Below are positions 52,892-63,400 of a stretch of DNA of 64,000 nt, one piece after another. The DNA is from Methyloradius sp035460505 (GTDB lineage: Bacteria; Pseudomonadota; Gammaproteobacteria; Burkholderiales; Methylophilaceae). Under the pieces are notes generated by a model, which was given only the letters and a program-made list of their open reading frames with translations, made no database searches and was not told the origin of the DNA. Numbering within the stretch: position 1 is the first letter of the stretch; every line of letters begins with the position of its first letter. The position numbers and the translations under genes are program-made. The stretch is from NCBI GenBank assembly GCA_035460505.1, contig DATHWP010000007.1, forward strand, positions 1-64,000. The letters run 5' to 3'.

Positions 52892-54778
52892 ATGTCCACA
52901 GCTACTGCACAAAAAGAGACCTTAGGTTTCCAAGCCGAAGTAAAACAGCTATTGCAACTGATGATTCACTCGCTCTACAGCAACAAGGAGATTGTGCTGC
53001 GCGAGCTGATTTCAAATGCTTCAGATGCCGCTGACAAGCTGCGTTTTGAAGCCCTAGCCAATGGCAGCCTGTATGAAAATGACAGCGAACTTAAAATCCG
53101 CATCAGCTTTGATAAAGAAGCTCGCACCTTAACTATTTCCGATAACGGCATCGGCATGAGTCGCGAAGAAGTGATTGATAATATCGGCACCATTGCCAAA
53201 TCAGGCACACGCGAATTCTTTCAGTCACTCAGTGGTGACCAAGCGAAAGACGCGAATTTGATTGGTCAGTTTGGTGTTGGTTTCTACTCGGCTTTTATCA
53301 TCGCCGACAAAGTAACGCTGACAACACGCCGTGCTGGCGATGCTCAGGCGGTAAGGTGGGAATCAGCAGGCGAGGGTGATTACACTCTAGAAGCTGCCGA
53401 GAAAGCGACGCGCGGTACAGAGATTCAGATGCATCTGCGTGAAGGTGAAGATGAGTTCCTTAATGACTGGAAACTGAAATCCATCATCCGCAAGTATTCT
53501 GACCATATCACCATGCCGATAGTAATGAAAAAGTCGGAATGGAAAGACGGCGAACAAGTAGAAACCGGTGAAGATGAAACCGTCAATAAAGCCTCAGCGC
53601 TGTGGGCGCGCGCTAAAAACGATATTACAGACGAAGAGTATGTTGAGTTCTACAAGCACGTTTCCCATGATTTCCAAGACCCATTGGCTTGGAGCCATAA
53701 CCGTGTAGAAGGCAAGCAGGAATACATTTCGCTGCTCTACGTGCCAAGTAAAGCCCCTTTTGATCTGTATGACCGTGAGCGCAAGCATGGCATCAAGCTC
53801 TACGTAAAACGTGTATTCATCATGGATGATGCTGAGCAGCTCATGCCGCAATACCTGCGCTTTGTGCGAGGTGTGATTGATACTTCAGACTTGCCGCTGA
53901 ATGTTTCGCGTGAGATTTTGCAGCACTCTAAGGATATTGACGGCATTAAGGCTGGCTCTGTGAAAAAAGTGCTGGGTCTGCTGGAAGATCTGGCTGAAAA
54001 CAAGCCTGAGCAATACAGCGCTTTCTGGAATGAGTTTGGCAAAGTATTAAAAGAGGGCGTAGGCGAAGACTTCTCTAACAAAGAGAAAATCGCAGGCCTG
54101 TTCCGCTTTGCCAGCACCCTTGCTGATACTGAGACCCAAGTAGTATCGCTAAAAGACTACATTAGCCGCATGAAAGAGGGCCAAGACAAGATTTACTACA
54201 TTACCGCAGATAGTTTTGCTGCCGCGCAACACAGTCCCCATCTGGAAATCTTCCGCAAAAAAGGCATCGAAGTATTATTGATGTCAGACCGTGTTGATGA
54301 ATGGATGCTCGGCAGCCTAGCTGAATTTGATGGCAAAAAGCTACAATCAGTCGCCAAAGGTGATCTTGATTTAGGCACGCTGGAAGATGAAGCTGAAAAA
54401 GAGCAGCAAAAGAAGATTGAAGATGAATCAAAATCTTTAATTGAAAAAATCAAGACAGCATTAGGTGAAACAGTCAATGAAGTACGTGTAACGCATCGTT
54501 TGACTGATTCACCAGCTTGCTTGGTCAGTGGCGAAAATGATTTATCTGGCAATCTTGAGCGTATGTTGAAAGCTGCTGGGCAGAAAACGCCGGCAACTAA
54601 GCCTACGCTAGAAATCAACCCGCAACATGCGATTGTGCAACGCTTGAATGATGTATCAGATGAAGCAAGATTTGCGGATTGGGCACACTTGTTATTTGAT
54701 CAAGCCTTGCTGGCTGAGGGCGGTCAGCTGGAAGATCCAGCAAGTTTTGTTCGCAGGATGAATAGTCTTCTCGCTTAA
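52892..54778 (+). CDS. htpG: Molecular chaperone HtpG (Hsp90)
   Basis: This 628-residue Hsp90 has the N-terminal GHKL ATPase with LRELISNASDAADKLRFEAL, ISDNGIGMSREEVIDNIGTIAKSGT and GQFGVGFYSAF, followed by the middle domain (NVSREILQ) and C-terminal dimerisation domain. It helps late folding of client proteins. The gene has its own leader (103 bases) after alkA. Confidence 0.98.
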   Translation: MSTATAQKETLGFQAEVKQLLQLMIHSLYSNKEIVLRELISNASDAADKLRFEALANGSLYENDSELKIRISFDKEARTLTISDNGIGMSREEVIDNIGTIAKSGTREFFQSLSGDQAKDANLIGQFGVGFYSAFIIADKVTLTTRRAGDAQAVRWESAGEGDYTLEAAEKATRGTEIQMHLREGEDEFLNDWKLKSIIRKYSDHITMPIVMKKSEWKDGEQVETGEDETVNKASALWARAKNDITDEEYVEFYKHVSHDFQDPLAWSHNRVEGKQEYISLLYVPSKAPFDLYDRERKHGIKLYVKRVFIMDDAEQLMPQYLRFVRGVIDTSDLPLNVSREILQHSKDIDGIKAGSVKKVLGLLEDLAENKPEQYSAFWNEFGKVLKEGVGEDFSNKEKIAGLFRFASTLADTETQVVSLKDYISRMKEGQDKIYYITADSFAAAQHSPHLEIFRKKGIEVLLMSDRVDEWMLGSLAEFDGKKLQSVAKGDLDLGTLEDEAEKEQQKKIEDESKSLIEKIKTALGETVNEVRVTHRLTDSPACLVSGENDLSGNLERMLKAAGQKTPATKPTLEINPQHAIVQRLNDVSDEARFADWAHLLFDQALLAEGGQLEDPASFVRRMNSLLA

Positions 54779-54800
54779 CTTCTAGTTAAAGGCAGTGCTT

Positions 54801-54859
54801 AAAGCCTGTATTCATCAAGTTAGTAGTGTTTTCTAGCTTGGTGTATACAGGCTTTTTGT
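54801..54859 (+). terminator. Rho-independent terminator after htpG
   Basis: AAAGCCTGTAT (54801-54811) pairs with ATACAGGCTTT (54845-54855), with CATCAAG/CTTGGTG pairing inside and TTTTTG at the end, so the stem is long. Confidence 0.85.
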
Positions 54860-55063
54860 TATATAATCTTTGGCTTGATTAAATTTATGCCTGTTGTTTA
54901 GGCTAAATGTAATTAAGTAGCTCTAGGTATGCCATGTTCAGCATGGTGATGGCGTCAAGCCATCCATCGCAGCATTGCTTAAAAGCGTTGTTGTGATGCA
55001 GGAGAATTTTAGTCAGGTCAGCCTGCTAATCAACCAAATGTAAACAATTGAAGGAGTTTTAAT

Positions 55064-55681
55064 ATGTCAAGATTCACTGGACCACGTCTTAAAAAAATGC
55101 GCGCACTTGGTATTGATTTGCCTGGTCTGTCACGCAAAACAATCGAATCACGCCCAACCCCACCGGGTCAGCATGGCGCGAAGAACACTCGCCGCAAGAA
55201 GTCTGACTTCGGCGTTAAATTGATGGAAAAACAAAAGCTGCGTTTTAACTACGGCTTGTCAGAAAAACAAATGCGTCGCCTGGTGGTTGATGCACGTAAA
55301 GGTAAAGAGCCTACTGGCGATACTTTGTTGCAATTGCTTGAGCGCCGCCTGGATAACGTAGTATTCCGCGCTGGCTTTGCACCAACCATCGCTGCAGCAC
55401 GTCAATTAGTTTCTCATCGCCATATTAAGTTGAACGGCAAGTTGGTTAATATTCCTTCAATCCGTTTGCGCGCTGGTGATGAAATCAGCATTAAAGATGT
55501 AAGTGCAAAACTGCCTATCGTTGTTGAGACATTGGGTAACTTGCCATTGACCCGCCCAGAGTGGTTGTCATGGAATGAGCAAGCACTTTCTGTAAAAGTA
55601 GCGCATATGCCTGCACCTGAAGATGTACCGTTCCCAATCGACGTACAACAGGTTGTTGAGTATTACGCTAACCGTCTATAA
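55064..55681 (+). CDS. rpsD: Stand-alone 30S ribosomal protein S4 paralogue
   Basis: This 205-residue uS4 protein has the N-terminal SRFTGPRLKKMRALGIDLPG, PPGQHGAKNTRRKKSDFGVKL, and the S4 RNA-binding domain RLDNVVFRAGFAPTIAAARQLVSHRHIKLNGKLV. It has no Cys in the N-terminal part, so it is the zinc-free form. It lies alone with GAAGGAG 8 bases before the ATG, not in the S13-S11-S4-RpoA operon. It is therefore probably a second, diverged S4 copy known in some betaproteobacteria, perhaps used under zinc limitation or other stress; the genome-wide copy number cannot be seen here. Confidence 0.94.
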   Translation: MSRFTGPRLKKMRALGIDLPGLSRKTIESRPTPPGQHGAKNTRRKKSDFGVKLMEKQKLRFNYGLSEKQMRRLVVDARKGKEPTGDTLLQLLERRLDNVVFRAGFAPTIAAARQLVSHRHIKLNGKLVNIPSIRLRAGDEISIKDVSAKLPIVVETLGNLPLTRPEWLSWNEQALSVKVAHMPAPEDVPFPIDVQQVVEYYANRL

Positions 55682-55745
55682 GTTAGCTAAAGATTTATAA
55701 GTTTATAGCTTATATATATCTCCAAATAATAAGTTCTCCTCTCTT

Positions 55746-55771
55746 AGCCGCATTTATGCGGCTTATTTTTT
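55746..55771 (+). terminator. Rho-independent terminator after rpsD
   Basis: AGCCGCAT pairs with ATGCGGCT around TT, followed by TATTTTTT. Confidence 0.93.
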
Positions 55772-55815
55772 GCCCGCTATTCGTGTGGTTTTCTACAAGT
55801 AATTCGTTTTGATCT

Positions 55816-55955
55816 GAAAGAATTAAGTCTGTCGGAAGCATTTTCGGTAAGTACCTGATTTACATTAATTCATGTTTTCATAGAAGAATTGCTAAAGTCT
55901 GTCGAACAATCAAGAACTCCTCCCTCTTCTCTTCTCAGAAGAATTAAGTTCGTCG
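55816..55955. repeat. Three dispersed AAGTCTGTCG-type repeats
   Basis: Copies lie at 55816-55835 (GAATTAAGTCTGTCG inside), 55885-55904 (AGAATTGCTAAAGTCTGTCG) and 55937-55955 (AGAAGAATTAAGTTCGTCG), spaced about 50-70 bases. They are too diverged and too few for a CRISPR array. Confidence 0.6.
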
Positions 55956-55982
55956 AGATATATGCAACTTAAATAGGGTATT

Positions 55983-56131
55983 GGTCAGTCCTCAAGGCAA
56001 CTCTACGGTGCCAAGCGCGACCTTGTTGAAGTCAGATACGACACATTGTCCAAGGCTTAAAACTCAAAGCCGCCGTCGGCATCTTGAGCGAAGCAGACCT
56101 CGTGAGCATCAATCAACTGCTAATCAAGTAA
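55983..56131 (+). pseudogene. Short coding remnant with a frameshift (unidentified)
   Basis: One frame reads SSRQLYGAKRDLVEVRYDTL up to TAA at 56058; after a shift, the next reads LKLKAAVGILSEADLVSINQ and stops at 56129. Together they have a protein-like composition with helix-forming character, unlike the flanking AT-rich DNA. I do not recognise the family. It may be the C-terminal end of a deleted gene. Confidence 0.4.
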
Positions 56132-56269
56132 CCATTCATCGCTGCACTAAAACAGACACCTACTGTTCATTTCTGGGCAAGCCAAAAATCAAAAGTTGCA
56201 TATAGGTTAAAAAAGTTAACTTATATTAAACAATTGCTTAGCAAGAAAATAAATATTGGTCTTGTAATA

Positions 56270-56303
56270 AACATCAGTTACATTCTTGAATGTAACTGAT
56301 GTT
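56270..56303. repeat. 16-bp perfect palindrome upstream of the RTX promoter
   Basis: AACATCAGTTACATTC (56270-56285) and GAATGTAACTGATGTT (56288-56303) are exact reverse complements with only TT between. No T-tract follows. It ends 102 bases before the -24 element at 56405, a fitting distance for an enhancer-binding-protein site, though the sequence differs from the TGTTGC-N4-GCAACA dyads. Confidence 0.75.
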
Positions 56304-56404
56304 AAGTAATTCACTCTGCTTTCAGGCTCTTACGTGGAGTTTAGAAAAAATGAATTTTAGGCTGGATAGCTTTTGTTTGGTGAGAAGCTAATTTGTGGAG
56401 TATA

Positions 56405-56419
56405 TGGCATAGCAATTGC
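56405..56419 (+). promoter_or_regulatory. Sigma-54-type promoter before the RTX locus
   Basis: TGGCATAGCAATTGC fits the consensus perfectly and shares TGGCAYAGCNATTGC with the promoters at 6395 and 9581. It is 170 bases upstream of the start at 56589. Confidence 0.75.
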
Positions 56420-56588
56420 TGTTAGGCATTCACATAAAATACTAAAACTACACAAGCAATAAGAATGATATTAAGAATAGGGAGTATGAGCCAAATTAAA
56501 TCCATCAGTCGTGGAGTGGGCGTTGCTGAATGCGAGTGGAGAAATAGTGGTCTGTTCGCTATTTCCCTAGTGCTCAAAGGGTGATGAA

Positions 56589-57401
56589 GTGAAAAAAATC
56601 AGAATTATTTTTGTATTTATATCAGTATTTATCATAGTAGCTATTTCTATAGCCAAATCTGAGTTTAAAACTACTTCAGAACATCCATTTATTGTAGGAA
56701 ACATGAATGATTTTGAGCTAGCTATTCCACAAGCCTTTGAACAATACCCACCTGAATATTCCGGGGAGTCTGTTTGGAAGCCTCTTGAGCATACTTCAGA
56801 GCGTACTTACTTAAGTTCATTCAATAATTTTGATTTGGCTGTGAAATGGCCTTCTATGGAAAATAGAGACCAAAACAATAATTTATCATCTTATAACGCT
56901 AGAAAAGATATAAATGGAGAGAAGGATTGGATTTCAATTGAAGTGGTGTCAAGATTGGCAAATTGGCCAAACGAGAAAAAAATTCAATATATCAAGCAAA
57001 ATAAAGATATCAAGAGCCATGATTACGCATATTTTTTAAGTAAATATTTGGATGGTACTTATTTTCATCTTTCTCCAGGTAATGAAATGCAACAAAAAGG
57101 CATCGATATCAACACTGGATTACATCTTGCCAAGATTGAAGGCCCTGATGCCGATAAACCTGTTCTAGGCAATAACTTTATTTATTGGAATGTTAATAGT
57201 TACGGCCTAGTGACAGCGCTTATTGAATGCCCTGCTGGAAAACTTCAACCAAAGTTTGAACAATCTAAAGTGTGCCTTCAACGATATGATCTCCCTGAGT
57301 TACATGCAGAAGTGAGGGTTTATTACCACATGCAGCTTTTGCCTAATTGGCGGCAGATACAAGAACAAAGTCGCACTCTGATTCTTTCATTTAAACATTA
57401 A
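56589..57401 (+). CDS. Membrane-anchored 270-aa protein preceding the RTX gene
   Basis: This 270-residue protein has one N-terminal hydrophobic segment (IRIIFVFISVFIIVAISIA, residues 4-22) with no lipobox, followed by a soluble domain facing the periplasm. The start is GTG; AAAGGGTGATGA lies just upstream. No known domain is recognised. In Neisseria meningitidis frpD, a 271-residue lipoprotein gene, precedes frpC and its product binds the FrpC N-terminus tightly. The position, length and export signal here are similar, but no convincing sequence match to FrpD was seen. An anchoring or protective partner of the RTX protein is a reasonable inference. Confidence 0.7.
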   Translation: MKKIRIIFVFISVFIIVAISIAKSEFKTTSEHPFIVGNMNDFELAIPQAFEQYPPEYSGESVWKPLEHTSERTYLSSFNNFDLAVKWPSMENRDQNNNLSSYNARKDINGEKDWISIEVVSRLANWPNEKKIQYIKQNKDIKSHDYAYFLSKYLDGTYFHLSPGNEMQQKGIDINTGLHLAKIEGPDADKPVLGNNFIYWNVNSYGLVTALIECPAGKLQPKFEQSKVCLQRYDLPELHAEVRVYYHMQLLPNWRQIQEQSRTLILSFKH

Positions 57402-57424
57402 TAATTGTCAAACAAGGAAAATTT

Positions 57425-60400
57425 ATGGGAACGCCTAACGCATTAAGTCAAGCTAATCTGGATTACGCCCGTGGTCTTTTGGATAATGCAGGTGCTTCAG
57501 CAATGTATGATTATCTGGATAGTCAGGGGTATGGATATGCAGCTTTTGCAAATGGAGTTGCAAAGGATAATTCTATTGAAGGTAGTGTAGCAATAAGCTT
57601 TATGAAAGAGCAGGCAGCAAATCAGGGTGACCCACTAACCACATCTGATGTTAGTTCTATAGTGCATGATATGGCGCAGGGTTATATCAATGGTCTACAA
57701 AACCAAATACAGCAGCCAGGGGATAAAGTAACTACAGATATTTCATTTCAAGATGCTCAAGCTTTTCATGACCAAGTTTTTCAAGATCATGGTCTGAGTC
57801 CAGAAACGTGGACGCTTCATGAACCCATGAAAGATATGAGTCAGCATGACCAAGATCAGTTATGGAAATATATTTTAGACAATGCCCACAACCCTATTAT
57901 GGAACACATAATAAGCGATGGTATTGCTGCTTATATGGAATTCAAGGCATTCACCGATGTTGCGGCCAGACATTGGTGGTCTGTTTTTTCTGGGATTGTA
58001 GGCAATTTTTTCATTACTCCAGCATACGGTGATGAAATGAATCCAAATGTAGGACAAGCCTTTAACACCTTCAGCACATACCCCCAACGAAGCGATCCTT
58101 TCACTTTAGATTTGAACGGCAACGGTATAGATACCGTCGGTATTAGCACCACCAATCCCATTCTCTTTGATATAGACGCCGATGGCGTAAAAACATCCAC
58201 TGGCTGGATTGCTGCTACAGATGGTCTACTGGTTCTAGATAGAAATGGCAACGGCACCATAGACAGTGGACGTGAACTCTTCGGTGATGCCACACTTAAA
58301 AGCAATGGTCAACTTGCGGAAGATGGATTTGACGCTATTGCCGATCAAGATAGCAATCTAGACGGGAAGGTTGACAGCCTTGATGCAAATTGGACTTCGC
58401 TAAAGGTGTGGCGTGATTTGAACCAGGACGGAATTTCTCAAGTTAACGAGCTGTTCACATTGTCAGATCTTAATATTCAAAGTATCAATGTGGCAAGGCA
58501 GGAACATAGTGTCTTACTTGGGAATGGTAATGTACTAGCCGACCTCGGAAGCTTTACTTTTTCTGATGGTTCCACGTCAACAGCTGGCACTGCAGCCAAT
58601 CTTGCTGACGTAAACTTGGCGCAAGATACCTTCCATACTGAATTTTCTGATCATATTACGTTAACTTCTGAAGCTGAGACTCTTCCTGGTCTGAAAGGGA
58701 GTGGGCAAGTTAGAGATTTGAGAGAGGCTGCAAGTCTATCTCCTGCATTAGCTTCACTGCTTAACCAGTTTGAAACTGCAACACGAGAGCAGCAATATAC
58801 CCTGACAGATGAGATTCTTAAGGCATGGTCAGACACAAGTACTATGGCAGCTACTTTCACAGGAGCCTATGCTGGGCACACTCTAACTGTTGATATGCAA
58901 CCTGGATACTCTGGTCTAACGGTAGGTAGTGCAGGCTATCTGGCCATGGCAGATAAACTCACTATCTTAGAACGCTTTAATGGTAGAACCTATCAGCCTA
59001 TTCCAGCTGGTAACGGAGATGTAAATCTTACTCTTTGGCACAACGCTCAGGATTTGCTGAATAAAAGTTACGATGTACTCAAATATTCAGTTTTTCAATC
59101 GTTACATATCAGCGCTATTTATGAGACCTTAATTCAGCCGATGATAGATGAAATTGACCTGAAGATTGATTCCAGTGGTATTTCAATGGATTTTAGCCGT
59201 CTCAATGGGGATATAAACGCACGCCTAACAACTAATCCAGTCTCGGGTTTTAATGATTTGCTGGACTTTTATATTGCTACAAAAGGCACTCTCGAAGGCA
59301 GTGGATGGCAAGGTCAGCAGATGATTGTAGACTATGCTACTAGTCATACGATAACCCCCGATCTAAAAGTAAGCCTGGAATATGCTGGGTTTCTGATTGA
59401 AGGTATTTCTGCTTGGAATAACGGCTATAGCACGGGTCAATATGATGTTATGGCTGGCAATGATCTTGCCGATGATATCCATGGCTCAACAGGTAACGAG
59501 TCCATCTATGGGCAAGGTGGCAACGACCGCATATGGGCTGGGCTTGGGAATGATCTTTTATCGGGTGGTGTTGGAAATGACTTATTAAGAGCGGATGAAG
59601 GCAATGACACACTATATGGCGGAGTAGGCGATGATTCCCTATACGGTGATAGCGGTGATGATATATTAGTAGGCGGAACTGGGAACGATAGCCTTAATGG
59701 TGGTTTAGGCAATGATACTTTTATATTTAGCCAGGGCGATGGGCAAGATACTATAGGTACCGATGACATTACTTTGGGGCGCCAAGATGTCATAAAATTT
59801 ACAGATGTAACTTCAAGCGATCTTACATCTGTTGTTAGGTCTTCTAATGACCTGATATTAAATTATGGTATCAACGACAGCATAAAAATAACCAATCAAT
59901 TCTTGAATTCCTCCTCTCCATATGGGGTTACAGGTATTCAGTTTAGTGATGGCATTACCTATAGTCTTACCCAGCTATATCAGGCTTATGCGATCAATAC
60001 AAATCATTATGTGACATTTGCTGACAATATAGATTGGCATATCGTTACTGACAACCTTGGCGGTTCCATAACTACTTCTACAGGTAACGACACGATAGAG
60101 GGTGGAACAGGCGGTGATTTTATAGATGGGGGAGCTGGCAACGATCTGATTTCTGGCGGTGGCTATTCTGACTATCTATTTGGTGGTGATGGAAATGACA
60201 CATTAATAGGTGGAGAAGGTAATGATTATTTAGTGGGTGGTAACGATCACGATACCTATGTATTTAGTGTCGGCGATGGGCAAGATACTATCGACAGTAG
60301 TATTAATAGCGTCGTACATCAGGACACTATCCAGTTTACCAATGTTGACTCTGCAAGCTTGACCTCTCTGACACGTTCTGGAAATGACTTGAAAATAAGT

Positions 60401-63400
60401 TACGGTACAAGTGACAGTATCACTCTGTTGAATAAATTCTATACCTCAAATGTAGGTGCCAGTCTGGACCAAGTTATATTCTATGGTGTCGACTATTTCA
60501 CATTTACACGACTGTACGGAAGTTATGCCATCAACTTGACTTCAGCGGCGGATAATCAGAGTTTTGATGCCTTTGCGGTCGATCCTATTTTCAATTACAT
60601 CGCCAATATGCATATTCTGGCTGGGGCGGGTAATGACACCGTATCAAGTGGTGTAGGTAACGACACGCTAGAAGGTGGAGATGGTAACGACAGTTTGAGT
60701 AGTGGCAATGGCAACGATCTGTTGGTTGGTGGCGCTGGTGCTGATGCTTTGAACGGTGGGACAGGCATAGACACGGCAAGTTATATAACTTCAACTGCTG
60801 GAGTTCAGATAAATCTCCTAACAGGAGCTAGTCATGGTGGCGATGCCGAGGGCGATTACCTTGTTGGCATAGAGAATCTGATTGGTTCCAGCAATAGTGA
60901 TGTATTGACAGGTAATGCTGGCAATAATCTGCTTGATGGACAGGCTAGTGCAGATACTCTGACTGGTGGTGCTGGTGACGACACTTATATTGTAGATGAC
61001 CTTGGCGATGTGGTGATTGAGAATGCTAGTGAAGGCATCGATACTATTAAAGCGAGTATCAGCTATACCCTTGGTGATTACGTAGAGAATCTGACCTTGA
61101 CTGGTAGCACTACTATAAATGCTACCGGCAATGCGCTGAGCAATATAATTCAGGGGAATGCCGCTAATAATATTATTGTGGGAAATGGCGGCAATGACAC
61201 ATTAATTGGTGGTGCTGGTGACGACACTTATATCGTAGATGACCTTGGCGATGTAGTGATTGAGAATGCCTATGAAGGCATCGATATTATCAAAACGAGT
61301 GTCAGCTATACCCTCGGTGACTACGTGGAGAATTTAACCTTGACTGGCAGCAATGCCATTAATGCTACCGGCAACGCGCTGAGCAATATAATTCAGGGGA
61401 ATGCCGCTAATAATATTATTTTAGGAAATAGTGGGCATGACACATTAATTGGTGGTGCTGGTGACGACTTTCTCGATGGTGGAGCTGGTAGCGATATCTA
61501 TGTCTTCTCTAAGGGAGATGGTGCCGATGTGATTTCTAGTTCTGAATCCACAGATGAAATCTCGTTTCTTGATGTCGGCGTTAACGAACTGACAAGTGTT
61601 GATCAAATTGGTAATGATTTGGTCTTAAAGTACGGGATTGGGGATGTTCTCACTATCCAGTCATACTTTTCTTCCCCAGAAAATTCAATTAAGAGATTCT
61701 CGTTTTCTGACCAGGCTTTGCTTTTTGGTCAGGCGCCCACTCTCAGTCAGCTACGCGCTACATTTCTGCCTGCAGGTGGAGGAACCAACTCGGGCCCAAT
61801 ACTGGGAACATCGAGTGATGACAATTTGGGAGGGGCTTATTATGCTGCCGAGATAAGAGGCCTTGGAGGTAATGATACGCTTAGCGGTGGATCCTATAAT
61901 GGAGTAAATTTTAACGATACTTTAGTTGGTGGAATTGGAAACGATGAGTTATGGGGGAACGGTGGAGATGATACCTATGTGTTCAATCTCGGGGATGGGC
62001 AAGACAGCATCAATAATTCCGGTGATGTTGCAACAACGACTCGTGGCACCCTGAAGTTCGGTCCGGATATTTCATCTTCGCAGGTTTCGTTGAGCATCAA
62101 TGACTATGATTTGACATTGGCGATAGACGGTACATCTGACCAAGTCACTATTATGGGATGGACGCTAGGGACTTTGTTCCGCCTTAATGAAATAAAATTT
62201 GATGATGGCACTACTTGGAGTACTGAATATGTCAATTCTATTATTTATGCAGGGAATGACAATTTAACTTCTAGTAATTACAGCCCTTCTGATTATGTTA
62301 AGGGTTATGCTGGGGATGATACCCTTTACGGACAGGATGCCAACGACACTCTTCAGGGTGGTATAGGCAATGATCATCTGAACGGTCAAGGTGGTAGCGA
62401 TACTTATCTTTTTGGTCTGGGCGATGGTCAGGACAGTATCAGCAATTATGACGATTCAACTACCGCATCTACCTCAGTCGACACATTGAAGTTTGGCGCA
62501 GGCATTTCAGCCAGCGATATCAGTTTCAGCATCAATGGCACGGACCTTGTCCTGAGTATAGCCAACACGACTGACCAGATAACGATTCAGAACTGGACTG
62601 TGAGCCAGAGTTACCATCTTCAGCAGATAGAATTTGCGAATGGCAGTATTTGGGATGCAGCTACAATTGAAGATTTCGTGGCTAACATTGGTGACTCCGG
62701 AGGAGGCGATGGTGGTACTGGCGGTGGTTCAGGCAGTACCACAGTGGTAAATGGCACTGAAGGCGATGATTATATTTCTGCCTTTACAACAGATGACCAA
62801 TTAATCAGTGGCCTTGCAGGTAATGACACAATATTCGGGTCTCTGGGTCAAGATACCTTGGAAGGGAATGCAGGGAATGACTACCTTTCAGGTGGGGGCG
62901 CCAGCGATACATACCTATTCAATCTAGGTGACGGTCAGGATACTATCAGTAATTATGATGACTTAGCTACTACATCAATAGACACATTAAAATTCGGCAC
63001 AGGCATTGCAGCTAGTGATGTAACTGTCGGCGTTAGTGGTGATGATCTTATATTGAGTATAGGAGCTTCAACCGATCAGGTCACATTACAGAGCTGGAAT
63101 ATTGACCAAAAGTATCGTCATCAGCAAGTCGTGTTTGCTGATGGGACGACATGGGACAGCACGTATCTTAGTAATGAATACCTAGTAGCCAAGTTATCTG
63201 GTGACGATTACTTATCTCCATATTCAACGGATGATCAAATACTGAGAGGATTTGCTGGAAATGACACTATTTTCGGATCTTTAGGTAACGATACTCTGGA
63301 AGGAGGAATCGGCAACGATTATCTGAATGGGCAAACTGGTAGTGACACATACATCTTCAATCTAGGCGATGGCCAGGACATTATTAACAACTATGATGAT

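Larger units (their letters stand above)
55772..56588. other. Gene-poor region between rpsD and the RTX locus
   Basis: About 0.8 kb with no supported gene. In order it holds three copies of an AGAATT-AAGTCTGTCG-like sequence (55816-55955), a broken reading frame (55983-56131), a 16-bp perfect palindrome (56270-56303), and a sigma-54-type promoter (56405-56419). It looks like an old insertion or deletion site that now carries the control region of the RTX locus. Confidence 0.6.

Noticed and set aside
55816..55955. CRISPR-like array
   Set aside because: Only three diverged repeats with uneven spacing, and no cas genes nearby.
55981..56205. A 74-residue open frame as a gene
   Set aside because: Its product is low-quality and basic without domain features; the neighbouring frames look more protein-like but are broken, so a remnant fits better.
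56589..57401. True FrpD homologue
   Set aside because: Position and length agree, but there is no lipobox Cys and no clear residue pattern shared with meningococcal FrpD, so only a positional analogy is claimed.
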